Positions 8,513 through 16,458 of a DNA stretch of 64,000 nt are shown here, piece after piece. Numbering within the stretch: position 1 is the first letter of the stretch; each line of letters opens with the position of its first letter. The stretch is from CAXMQZ01 sp963707075. Its GTDB lineage: Bacteria > Acidobacteriota > Thermoanaerobaculia > Multivoradales > JAHEKO01. Position numbers and translations under genes: made by a program. The notes below the pieces were generated by a model that ran no database searches, had not been told where the DNA came from, and worked only from the letters and a program-made list of their open reading frames with translations. The stretch spans positions 1,674,001 through 1,738,000 of the forward strand of contig CAVPOX010000002.1 in NCBI GenBank assembly GCA_963707075.1, given 5' to 3'.

Positions 8513-8974
8513 ATGAGTGCCAAGATCTTCGTGGGAAACCTGAATCCACGGACGACCCGGTCGCAGTTGGCGAAATTCTTTGCGGCCGCCGGTCGCGTCG
8601 AGTCGATCAGGATTCCGCTCGACCGAAACACTGGCAAGCCTCGCGGCTTCTGCTTCGTAGAGTTCGCGGATGCGGATGCCGCTCAGAAAGCCATCACGCT
8701 ACATGATCGCAGCGAGCTGGACGGCCAACAGCTGCGCCTTAGCTGGGCCCGTGAGCGAGAGGATATAGGAGCAGGCCGAGCCGGGCGCACCCTGCGGCGC
8801 ACGCCTGACGCCTTGCCTCGAAACCAACCGAATGACTACCGGGAGACGCTGGTCAGCCAGGAATCGCTTTGGTCGGACGACTATAGCGAGCAGCGTGGGG
8901 CCAAGCCGCGACGCCATGGCAAGCACGGCAGCGACCGCAAACACCGACGCGGAACCCGCAGGGTGATCGACTAA
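8513..8974 (+). CDS. RNA-binding protein with one RRM domain
   Basis: A 153-residue cytoplasmic RNA-binding protein. The RRM occupies residues 1-80, with RNP2 'IFVGNL' and RNP1 'KPRGFCFVEF'. The tail is basic and arginine/lysine-rich (AREREDIG..., 'KPRRHGKHGSDRKHRRGTRR') and probably disordered. Bacterial single-RRM proteins of this kind are often cold-induced RNA chaperones (family knowledge). The start at 8513 has a strong ribosome site (GGAGGA) 8 bases upstream; an upstream in-frame extension to 8399 has no family similarity. The long leader (8320-8512) could carry temperature control, but no defined structure is claimed. Confidence 0.9.
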   Translation: MSAKIFVGNLNPRTTRSQLAKFFAAAGRVESIRIPLDRNTGKPRGFCFVEFADADAAQKAITLHDRSELDGQQLRLSWAREREDIGAGRAGRTLRRTPDALPRNQPNDYRETLVSQESLWSDDYSEQRGAKPRRHGKHGSDRKHRRGTRRVID

Positions 8975-9015
8975 CGGATCTTTCTCGCGACCCCATTCCA
9001 AAGGAAGGAGAATCG

Positions 9016-9516
9016 GTGAACGACATCCACGGTTTTCTGTTGCAGGGTCTGACCACAATGCTCCTGGTAGGGGTGACGACCTTGACACCCCGGAGGAAGC
9101 GCTTGCGCAACGATCCATCGCTCTGCGACGCGGCTTCAGTGGGCGATCGCAGACAGCTCGCAAAGCTGCTCGCGAATGGAGTCGATCCGAATAGCGCAGA
9201 CGAAGAGGGCACCACAGCGCTGATGGCCGCTGTCTTCGCTGGTCAAGTCGATGCCGCGCGGCATCTCCTCGAAGCAGGTGCCGATCCCGACGCCCAGGAC
9301 GTCTCTGGCATGACCGCTTTGATGAACGCGGTGATTGCCAGCAGTGAGCTCGAGCTCGGAAGCACACCCGCGATCTTTCTGGAGATCGTTCAACTCTTGC
9401 TCGACCACGGTGCGGACACGAATCTGGAAGACGAAGACGGCTCGACCGCGCTCGACCACGCCGAGTCTCTCGACCTTGTGGACCTGGTGGAACTCATCGA
9501 GCTGTCGGCAGGATAG
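9016..9516 (+). CDS. Small ankyrin-repeat protein, N-terminal hydrophobic segment
   Basis: A 166-residue protein starting at GTG 9016 behind a strong AAGGAAGGAG site. Residues 5-20 (GFLLQGLTTMLLVGVT) form a possible membrane anchor, followed by three to four ankyrin repeats with the usual 'G-TALM-A---G' and 'LL--GAD-----D' elements (residues 35-160). It is a protein-interaction module; the partner is unknown. It ends 10 bp before speA on the same strand, so the two are probably cotranscribed. Whether it influences SpeA is not known. Confidence 0.87.
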   Translation: MNDIHGFLLQGLTTMLLVGVTTLTPRRKRLRNDPSLCDAASVGDRRQLAKLLANGVDPNSADEEGTTALMAAVFAGQVDAARHLLEAGADPDAQDVSGMTALMNAVIASSELELGSTPAIFLEIVQLLLDHGADTNLEDEDGSTALDHAESLDLVDLVELIELSAG

Positions 9517-9526
9517 GCTACCCGAC

Positions 9527-11491
9527 ATGGTGGTCAAGTCTTCCCGTTCTGCGCTCGAGCGCGCATGGACCCTGGCGGATGCCGCGGAGCTCTACCAGCT
9601 GCCGTCGTGGGGCATGGAGTATTTCGCCATCAATAGCGCTGGCCATATTGTCGTGCGACCTGAAAAGATTGCAGGGCGTGAGATCGACCTGCTCGAAGTT
9701 GTCGAAAATCTGCAGGGAAGCGGTCTGACCGCACCGCTCCTGCTGCGCTTTTCCAACTTGCTCACCCAGAGGCTGCGAGAGCTGCGCGACGCTTTTGCGA
9801 CGGCGATGGCGGAGAACAACTATCAGGGGCGGTATCTGGCGGTCTATCCCATCAAGGTGAATCAGCAGCGTTCGGTCGTCGAGGAGGTCTACCGGTACGG
9901 TGGCGACTACGGCTTCGGGCTCGAGGTCGGATCGAAGCCCGAGCTCCTGGCAGTGATGGCCATGGTCGACGATCCCAGCCCACGACTGATTATCTGCAAC
10001 GGATTCAAGGACGACGATTACATCAAGAGTGTGATTCTGGCCGCCAAGCTGGGTCGGAAGATCATCCCGGTAGTCGAAAAGCTCGATGAGCTCGACCTGA
10101 TACTGAAGCATGCAGAACAGCACGGTGTGCGCCCTCGCATCGGCGTGCGCATCAAGCTCGCCAGTGAAGGTGCTGGCCGCTGGCGGGGCTCGGCCGGCGC
10201 CAAGTCAAAGTTCGGTCTCTTTGTCGACGAAGCCATCACCATGTTCGAGACCCTGAAATCACATGGCTTCGAGGACTGCCTCGAGCTGGTGCATTGTCAT
10301 CCGGGAAGCCAGCTGAACAACATCCGCCGGATCAAGGACGCGATCGGCGAACTGGCCCATGTCTATGCCGAGCTGATCAGCATGGGGGCCAGCGGACTGC
10401 GCTACCTCGATGTCGGGGGCGGTCTCGGAGTGGACTACGACGGCTCACGTACCGCCTTCCCCTCGTCGATGAACTACACCCTGGAGGAGTACGCCAGCGA
10501 GGTCGTCTATCGTGTGTCCTCGGTTTGCACTGACAAGAACGTGCGGCATCCCACAATTGTCACGGAATCCGGCCGCGCCCTGGCTGCCTACCAGAGCCTC
10601 CTGATCGTCAACGTTCTGGGTCGCTCCAGCCTCGATCGATTCCGGATCGGTGAGGATCTCGATGCGGTGGTCGAGGCGGCACAGATGCCCCAGCCGGTCC
10701 TCGATCTCGTAGAGGCTCATCTCGCTCTGTCAGAGCGGCGCGCCACCGAGTGCTACCACGACGCAATTCAGGCCTACGAGCAGGTGTTGAACCTCTTCAA
10801 TCTGGGCTACGTGTCGTTGGCAGAGCGCGGGTTTGCCGAACGCCTGTTCTGGAGGACCTGCGCGATGATCCGCGATCTGGCCCATCAGATGCCGACGGTA
10901 CCCGAGGAGCTGCGAGGGTTGGAGACCGTTCTCGCGGACATCTACTTCTGCAATTTCTCGGTCTTCCAATCTCTTCCAGACAGCTGGGCGATCGACCAGC
11001 TCTTTCCGATTGCACCCATTCATCGACTCGATGAGAAACCGGAGCGCCACGCTGTCCTGGCCGACATGACCTGTGATTCGGATGGCAAGATAGACCGGTT
11101 CGTCAATCTGCGCGACATTTCCAGGTCATTACCCGTCCACGAGCTGGCGTCTGGCCAGGACTATTACCTGGGGATTTTCCTTACCGGCGCCTATCAGGAG
11201 ACGCTCGGGGATCTGCACAACCTCTTTGGCGACACCCACGTCGTGCATGTCGGCCTGGACGATGATGGCGCCTGGCACATCGAGGAGACCGTGCAGGGAG
11301 ATACGGCAGCCGAGGTCCTGTCATATCTCCAGTACGATGTCGAAGCGCTCTGGGCTCGTCTGGGGGCCTCCTGTGAGCGGGCGGTCGAGCTCGAACGCCT
11401 GAGCGCCGAAGAGGCCCAGGAGATCCTCACCTTCTACCGCGCCGAGCTCGACGGCTATACCTACCTCGAGCCCGAGAGCACTCCACTCTGA
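9527..11491 (+). CDS. speA: Biosynthetic arginine decarboxylase
   Basis: PLP enzyme of 654 residues that converts arginine to agmatine, the first step of the agmatine route to polyamines. Fold type III with the PLP lysine in 'AVYPIKVNQQRSVVEEV' (Lys110), 'LVHCHPGSQLNNIRRIK', 'YLDVGGGLGVDYDGSRT' and the C-terminal 'YYLGIFLTGAYQETLGDLHNLFGD'. Length matches SpeA of E. coli (658). The start is ATG 9527; the frame is open further upstream through the ankyrin gene. The convergent neighbour is a deoxyhypusine-synthase-like gene, also tied to polyamines. No agmatinase (speB) is seen in the window. Confidence 0.96.
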   Translation: MVVKSSRSALERAWTLADAAELYQLPSWGMEYFAINSAGHIVVRPEKIAGREIDLLEVVENLQGSGLTAPLLLRFSNLLTQRLRELRDAFATAMAENNYQGRYLAVYPIKVNQQRSVVEEVYRYGGDYGFGLEVGSKPELLAVMAMVDDPSPRLIICNGFKDDDYIKSVILAAKLGRKIIPVVEKLDELDLILKHAEQHGVRPRIGVRIKLASEGAGRWRGSAGAKSKFGLFVDEAITMFETLKSHGFEDCLELVHCHPGSQLNNIRRIKDAIGELAHVYAELISMGASGLRYLDVGGGLGVDYDGSRTAFPSSMNYTLEEYASEVVYRVSSVCTDKNVRHPTIVTESGRALAAYQSLLIVNVLGRSSLDRFRIGEDLDAVVEAAQMPQPVLDLVEAHLALSERRATECYHDAIQAYEQVLNLFNLGYVSLAERGFAERLFWRTCAMIRDLAHQMPTVPEELRGLETVLADIYFCNFSVFQSLPDSWAIDQLFPIAPIHRLDEKPERHAVLADMTCDSDGKIDRFVNLRDISRSLPVHELASGQDYYLGIFLTGAYQETLGDLHNLFGDTHVVHVGLDDDGAWHIEETVQGDTAAEVLSYLQYDVEALWARLGASCERAVELERLSAEEAQEILTFYRAELDGYTYLEPESTPL

Positions 11492-11533
11492 AAGGCCACG
11501 CAGATTGGGAGCCAGCGGCAACCGTGATGAGGT

Positions 11534-12592
11534 CTAACTTTCCAGGATTGCGGCGAAGATCAGCGGTGCCACGATCGTAGCGTCGGACTCGATCAGGTAC
11601 ATCGGGGTATCCAGATCGAGCTTCCCCCAGGTGATCTTCTCGCTCGGGAAGGCCCCTGAGTAAGAGCCGTAGCTGGTGGTGGAATCCGAGATCTGGCAGA
11701 AATAGCCCCAATAGGGACAGGCTCTGCCCAGGTCCTGATGAATGAGAGGTACGGCACAGATCGGGAAATCGCCAGCGATGCCCCCGCCGATCTGGAAAAA
11801 GCCCACCGTTCGTTCGGCCTCGTCGGGGGGAATCGCTCTCGCCGCCACCACCTGTTCCTTGTCGTCGCTGGCGCTCGCCGGTACCAGATCGGCAAGGGTC
11901 GAGCCCATGGTCCGGTCGATATACCAGCTGACCAACTCGGTCATGTACTCGATGCCACTCTTGACGATGTCGGGCCGCGTCAGCGAGCCATCCAGCAGGC
12001 GTGCCGCAAAGATATTGCCCAGCGTCGAATCCTCCCATCCCGGGACGAAGATCGGCAGCCGCTTCTCACAGGCTGCAATCATCCAGCTGTCCTCCGCAGC
12101 TATCTGATAGGAGGCTTCCAGCTTTCCGCTTTCGATCAGCTGATACAGAAACTCGTGAGGGAACCGCCGGTTGCCGGAGCGATCAGCAGCGCGCCAGAGC
12201 TCGAGGAGTGGCTGTTCGATCGCACGAATCGCCTCCTCCTCCGGAATACAGGTGTCGGTCACTCGATTCAACCCCTGCTCTTCCAGCCGCTTCTCGTCGG
12301 CCGGAGTCAGGTTGCGCCAGTTGGGCAAACGGCGGTAGTGGTCGTGTGCCACGAGATTGAACAGATCTTCCTCGAGGTTCGCTCCGGTGCAGCAAACGGC
12401 GTGCACCTTGTCGCAGCGAATCATCTCGGCCAGAGAAACGCCGAGCTCGGCCGTCGACATCGCACCCGCCAGTGTCATCAGCATCTCGCCGCCACCGTCG
12501 AGATGGCGAACATAGCCCTGCGTCGCCTCACCCACGGTGGCCGCATTGAAATGACGGTAGTGATGCCGCATGAAGTCGCTGATCGTGGTCAT
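11534..12592 (-). CDS. Deoxyhypusine-synthase-like protein
   Basis: A 352-residue member of the deoxyhypusine synthase family. It carries the NAD-binding and active-site features 'MLMTLAGAMSTAELG', 'CTGANLEEDLFNLVAH', 'GGGIAGDFPICAVPLI' and the substrate-imine lysine in 'ITWGKLD' (Lys324), the position of the catalytic Lys in eukaryotic enzymes. Bacteria lack eIF5A, so these homologues transfer the aminobutyl group to another acceptor; some have been reported as homospermidine synthases (family knowledge). The gene is convergent with speA, which supports a polyamine role. ATG 12592 is preceded by GGAGGAG. The acceptor is unknown here. Confidence 0.92.
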   Translation of the reverse strand: MTTISDFMRHHYRHFNAATVGEATQGYVRHLDGGGEMLMTLAGAMSTAELGVSLAEMIRCDKVHAVCCTGANLEEDLFNLVAHDHYRRLPNWRNLTPADEKRLEEQGLNRVTDTCIPEEEAIRAIEQPLLELWRAADRSGNRRFPHEFLYQLIESGKLEASYQIAAEDSWMIAACEKRLPIFVPGWEDSTLGNIFAARLLDGSLTRPDIVKSGIEYMTELVSWYIDRTMGSTLADLVPASASDDKEQVVAARAIPPDEAERTVGFFQIGGGIAGDFPICAVPLIHQDLGRACPYWGYFCQISDSTTSYGSYSGAFPSEKITWGKLDLDTPMYLIESDATIVAPLIFAAILES

Positions 12593-12737
12593 GGTTTCGC
12601 TCCTCCGGATTCAGGTCGGTAGAGAGAATACAAGAAGAACAGGATGGTCATTCCTGGTGCCGGGCCGTCAACCTACCGCAGTACTGCCTCTGCGTCGGCC
12701 CTTGATCTCTCGCCGTCGTGCCTGGGTGCCGGCCGTC

Positions 12738-13721
12738 CTACTCGATCAACCGCGTCTCTTTGTTCGTCGCTACCCAGGTGTACCAGAAGGTGTCGAAGCC
12801 GGGCAGTGCGTCGAATCCTTCGGCTCCGGCGTCCGCCATGGCGAGCAGCTTCTTCGGGCTCTCTGACCCGGCAAGCTCCTTGTCGACCAGGTAAGCCCGG
12901 CTGCTCTCGTAGATGGGTCCTTTCTGGCTGCGGAACAGGAGCAGTACCTTTCCGTCGAGGCCTTCGACGTAGAAGACCTTGCCGCCCTTGTAGGCCTCGT
13001 GAGGCACTGCCCAGGGCTGCCCACCGAACCAGAAGCTGTAGACGGAGGCCTTGGGCTCCAGTCGCTTGTCGTCGATTTCGAGGTCACGAAAAGTGCCGTC
13101 GGAGTTGAAGTAGTTGTCGTACGGATTGTTGTCGACATGCTCTTCGCCCCCGACAGAGAGCACGAGAGTCTGCGGATGACGGCGGCGCCAGTCCTTCCAG
13201 GTGGTCTTCTCGCCAGCGGGTAGCTCCGCCAGATCGGTCCCGTCGAGAGCGCCCCCGATCGCGTCGGAGGTCATGATCGACCACCAGCTATCGGTCTCGC
13301 GGTCCCGCATGATCAGGGCGGCGCTCTTCAAGGCCCCCGACGCTTCGAAGTTGAGTAGCCTGTCGTCAATTCGGCGGTCGTAAACTACGGCCGTGTTGGC
13401 GAGCGGTCACCAGACGGCGGCGAATCCCGTCTCACCGCTCTGATCGTTGACCACCTCGTGCCGGTTGAGCAAATTGAGACTGTAGGCCTTGGCCTCACCC
13501 TCGATGACAACTCCCAGTATCCAGGCATCATCGGGGATCTTCGCCGCCGAAGCCGCGACAAACTGCGGATCGAGAACCGCTGCGATCTGACCACGCGGCA
13601 GGATCTGTTCAACACCCGGCGGCAGGGTCTCCCGCTCAGCAGCCCATACTTCCGGAACTGCGAAGACCGTCAAGAGCCCTGCCAACCCGACTCTTGACAA
13701 CACCGCCCTTCGGTTTCTCAT
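12738..13721 (-). CDS. DUF3179 protein with in-frame UGA, probable selenoprotein
   Basis: The minus-strand frame 13721-12738 is open for 327 codons apart from one TGA at 13409-13407 (codon 105). Both sides belong to one DUF3179 protein: upstream 'PDDAWILGVVIEGEAKAYSLNLLNRHEVVNDQSGETGFAAVW', downstream 'PLANTAVVYDRRIDDRLLNFEASGALKS'. In the family this junction is usually Y/W-C-P-L-C, so TGA stands where the first Cys is conserved; the second Cys is Ala here. A short hairpin with a GUU loop begins 14 nt after the UGA, as bacterial SECIS elements do. A signal peptide (residues 1-27, ending VWAA) points to export. The PDZ gene lies 23 bp upstream on the same strand. The alternative is a nonsense mutation. 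Family function is unknown. Confidence 0.72.
13375..13393 (-). promoter_or_regulatory. SECIS-like hairpin after the DUF3179 UGA
   Basis: On the mRNA strand, nucleotides +14 to +32 after the UGA fold as a seven-pair stem with one C/A mismatch: C14-G32, G15-C31, G16-C30, then C18-G28, G19-C27, U20-A26, A21-U25, closed by the loop GUU (+22 to +24). Bacterial SECIS rules (small apical loop with G in its first two positions, about 16-37 nt after UGA) are met. It was found by eye; such short hairpins can arise by chance in GC-rich DNA. Confidence 0.5.
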
Positions 13722-13744
13722 CGTCTTCGCTGCCGCGGTGACAC

Positions 13745-14257
13745 TCAGGGGCTCTTGTCCTTGTCCTTGTCGCTCTTCTTGGCCAGTTCGGCTTCAGCTT
13801 TGTGGTACTCCATGACGTGTTGACCAATCCACTGCGCCAGAATCGCCTCGGGGATCGATTCCAGTTGCACTTCGAGATCGAGGTTCTTTCCATCTCGGCC
13901 GACCGTAAAGATGGCGATACTGCCAGGTTGGAACGAGGCATACTCCTCTTTGAGCAGTTTTTCGTTTTCTTCGTTGTAGTCGACGCCGTTCAGGCCACGC
14001 AGAACGTCGCCCTTCTCGAAGCCAGCTTTTTCGGCCGGACTGTTGGCGACCACATTGCTGACGACCGTCACTCCGGCATCCTTGTCGTAGTCCATATTGA
14101 TGCCGACCCAACCGCGTTTGCTGAACTGCTCCTTCATCGTCTCGGCGCAGACGGCGGCGCTCTGCTCGCACTGCTTGTGCTCCTCGTCGCCCGCCCACAG
14201 GGGAACCACGGGCAGGAGCAGGGTCAGGGCCACTGTGGCGGTCAGCGTTCTCTTCAT
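13745..14257 (-). CDS. Exported PDZ-domain protein
   Basis: A 170-residue protein with a signal peptide (MKRTLTATVALTLLLPVVPLWAG) and one PDZ domain (about residues 45-125: 'WVGINMDY', 'VVANSPAEKAGFEKGDVLRGLNGVDY', 'IAIFTVGRDGKNLDLEVQL'). No protease domain is attached, so it may act as an adaptor or scaffold in the periplasm. The C-terminus is charged (KKSDKDKDKS). ATG 14257 has GGAGG nine bases upstream; a GTG codon directly before it (14260) is less likely. It is followed 23 bp later by the UGA-containing DUF3179 gene and probably shares its transcript. Confidence 0.85.
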   Translation of the reverse strand: MKRTLTATVALTLLLPVVPLWAGDEEHKQCEQSAAVCAETMKEQFSKRGWVGINMDYDKDAGVTVVSNVVANSPAEKAGFEKGDVLRGLNGVDYNEENEKLLKEEYASFQPGSIAIFTVGRDGKNLDLEVQLESIPEAILAQWIGQHVMEYHKAEAELAKKSDKDKDKSP

Positions 14258-14287
14258 CACGACATTCCTCCGTATTCCTTCATGCTG

Positions 14288-14581
14288 CTAGATGCAGGTG
14301 CTGTATGGATCCGTCCCCAGCTTGCATTCCTGAGTGTCCGTGCCGACTGCGACCGGAGGCAGGAATGCGGGGAAAGACCCCAGACCGGTCGCATCATTGG
14401 GCCCGAAGCTCGAGGATTCCACAAGCGGTACCGAGCCCTCATCCGTGGAACTGACCCCTCGCGGCTCAGCGGATTCCGCGGCTCTGAGTGACAGGCTCGT
14501 GTCCGCGGGCGAGCACGCGAGGCTCCCCACAATCGCCACGATCGATAGCAGAAAGCCGCACAGACCACGCCACTGGGTCAT
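14288..14581 (-). CDS. Small putative lipoprotein
   Basis: A 97-residue frame on the minus strand starting at ATG 14581: MTQWRGLCGFLLSIVAIVGSLAC, a basic N-terminus, a hydrophobic stretch and a lipobox-like GSLAC with the Cys at residue 23. The mature part is Ser/Pro-rich, with no recognised domain and two further Cys near the end (ECKLGTDPYSTC). It ends about 30 bp upstream of the PDZ gene and starts 45 bp below the SLC13 transporter. It is not recognised as a family; support is only the lipoprotein signal and the position in a same-strand gene run. Confidence 0.45.
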   Translation of the reverse strand: MTQWRGLCGFLLSIVAIVGSLACSPADTSLSLRAAESAEPRGVSSTDEGSVPLVESSSFGPNDATGLGSFPAFLPPVAVGTDTQECKLGTDPYSTCI

Positions 14582-14625
14582 CACAACCACAAGCCTATTA
14601 CGCTCAGATCGGAGTGGGGTTGCAC

Positions 14626-16347
14626 CTATTGGGATACGGCCCAGACCGGGACCGCCGCCAGATCGATCCCCAACAGACGCGATGAGAGAAAGTAGAAGAT
14701 CAGGCTGATCAGAATCACGCCAATGAAGTTGAGCAGGACGCCGGCCCGCACCATCTGCCGCATCTCGAGCTCGCCCGAGCCAAAAACGATGGCGTTGGGT
14801 GGTGTCGCGATCGGCAGCATGAAGGCGCAGCTCGCCGACAATGTGGCCGGGATCATCAGCATCAGGGGATTCACCCCCATCGCTCCGGCCGTTCCCGCAA
14901 GTACCGGCAGCACGACTTCGGTCGTCGCGGTATTGGAGGTCACCTCCGTCAGGAAGGTCAGGAGAAGACAGATTCCTGCCACCAGAAGAATCGGGTGCAG
15001 CCCCTGCAGGTGCCCCGCGAAGGACTCCCCGAGATAGCGGGAGAGTCCGGACTCCTTGTACGCCAGAGCCAGGGCGAAACCACCGCCGAACAGAAGCAGA
15101 ATTCCCCAGGGCAGCTGCACGGCCGTCTCCCAATCCATCAGTTTCCGCGGCCGACCTTGCTGGTCCGGTTCACCCGGAATCAGGAAGGTGAGCACTGCCA
15201 TGGCCACCGCGACTGTCGCGTCGTGCAGGTAACCCGAGAGGTACTCCAGCCCCAGCGAGCGTTCCAACAGACCGGCCCAGCCGGGGATGACGAATGATCC
15301 CAACACCAGGTCACCCCGGGTGATCCAGAGAATCGCCGTCGTCGCGAAGATCGCCAGCATGCGCTTCTCCGACGGGCTCATCGGCCCCAAACCGGCGAGC
15401 CCCTCTTCGATGACCTGCCGGCCGGCACCCACTGACTCACGGCGCAGCCGATGGACTACCCGTGTCAAGAGCAGCCAGGCGATGGGCAGGAAGAGCACCA
15501 CCAAAGGCAGGAACGCCACCACCCAACGACCAAAAGAGTAGGTCGGAGCTTCCGGATAGAGAATCTCGAGAATGCGGAGGAAAGAGATGTTCGGGGGTGT
15601 ACCGATCGGAGTGGCCAGCCCGCCAATCGAGGCAGAGTAGGCGACGCCGAGCAATAGCGCTGGAGCGAAGCCACCCATACTCTTGCCTTCTGCCACCTCC
15701 CGCATGGAGCCGATGACCGCCAGAGCGATGGGCAGCATCATCAAGGCCGTGGCCGTGTTCGAGATCCACATCGACAGGAAGGCCGTGGCGAGCATGAACC
15801 CGAGCACCATCCGCGCGGGGTTGGTCCCGACGACGTGCACTACGTGCAGCGCGATCCGGCGGTGGAGGGACCAGCGCTGGATCCCCAGGGCGAGAATGAA
15901 TCCACCCATGAACAGAAAGATGTTGTTGTTGGTGTAGTTCGATGCCGTGGTACCACTTGGGAGAATCCCCAGCACCGGGAACAGCACCATGGGCAGGATA
16001 GACGTCGCCGGAATCGGGATCGCCACCGTCATCCACCAGGCACCCATGAGGACTGTGACGGCAAAGGTGGCACGAGCCTGGGAAGGCATGGCGAGTAGAA
16101 AGGGCGCAGCGAGCGCGACGGCACCCAGCGAGAGAAGTGCGGCGGCGGTGACTGCCAGGCCCCTTCGGCTCCGACCGACAAGAAGAGCCACAAAGCCCGT
16201 ACTCAGCAGCGCCAGGCCCGCCGCGCTCGTCATCGAGCCAGGCATGGTTGCCAACCACGGAATGGCCAGGGTGGCGAAAAACCCGACCAGACCGACGATC
16301 AAACCGATCGTTTTACTGGCAGGACCAGCAGTAGAACCCGGTCGCAC
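14626..16347 (-). CDS. SLC13 (DASS) family sodium-coupled anion transporter
   Basis: A 573-residue inner-membrane symporter with about 12 membrane segments. It shows the duplicated SLC13 signature 'SNTATALMMLPIALAV' and 'TSNTATTEVVLPVLAGTAG', each preceding a hairpin, plus 'GGLATPIGTPPNISFLRIL' and 'MLPIATPPNAIVFGSGEL' (the substrate-binding SNT and TPP motifs). Members carry dicarboxylates, citrate or sulfate with Na+; which one cannot be read here. The start is GTG 16347; a later Met is possible because the first 30 residues are poorly constrained. The divergent neighbour is the DtxR-FeoA gene. Confidence 0.92.
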   Translation of the reverse strand: MRPGSTAGPASKTIGLIVGLVGFFATLAIPWLATMPGSMTSAAGLALLSTGFVALLVGRSRRGLAVTAAALLSLGAVALAAPFLLAMPSQARATFAVTVLMGAWWMTVAIPIPATSILPMVLFPVLGILPSGTTASNYTNNNIFLFMGGFILALGIQRWSLHRRIALHVVHVVGTNPARMVLGFMLATAFLSMWISNTATALMMLPIALAVIGSMREVAEGKSMGGFAPALLLGVAYSASIGGLATPIGTPPNISFLRILEILYPEAPTYSFGRWVVAFLPLVVLFLPIAWLLLTRVVHRLRRESVGAGRQVIEEGLAGLGPMSPSEKRMLAIFATTAILWITRGDLVLGSFVIPGWAGLLERSLGLEYLSGYLHDATVAVAMAVLTFLIPGEPDQQGRPRKLMDWETAVQLPWGILLLFGGGFALALAYKESGLSRYLGESFAGHLQGLHPILLVAGICLLLTFLTEVTSNTATTEVVLPVLAGTAGAMGVNPLMLMIPATLSASCAFMLPIATPPNAIVFGSGELEMRQMVRAGVLLNFIGVILISLIFYFLSSRLLGIDLAAVPVWAVSQ

Positions 16348-16402
16348 CCGGGAAGGATACTAATGATTGACCAACAGCGCTTGCATCGTTGACATGCGCC
16401 AA

Positions 16403-16422
16403 TTTTTAGAATAGTCTAAAAA
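16403..16422 (+). promoter_or_regulatory. DtxR-family operator (iron box) upstream of the FeoAB unit
   Basis: TTTTTAGA-ATAG-TCTAAAAA (16403-16422) is a perfect 8-bp inverted repeat, in the style of DtxR/IdeR/MntR boxes, 36 bp before the regulator gene. A consensus TTGACA (16389-16394) precedes it, and the 17-bp spaced -10 position (16412-16417) falls inside the palindrome, so binding would block transcription. Metal-dependent autorepression is inferred. The region 16348-16458 holds nothing else recognisable. Confidence 0.7.
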
Positions 16423-16458
16423 CACCTTTCGCGTCCCTCCACCAACCCGAGACAAAAG

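Noticed and set aside
12738..13331. Separate downstream gene starting at TTG 13331
   Set aside because: Coding sequence of the same family continues without a break from the UGA to 13331, so this is the C-terminal part of the DUF3179 protein.
14257..14568. Minus-strand frame overlapping the small lipoprotein gene
   Set aside because: It has no signal peptide or family feature and overlaps the better-supported lipoprotein frame almost fully.
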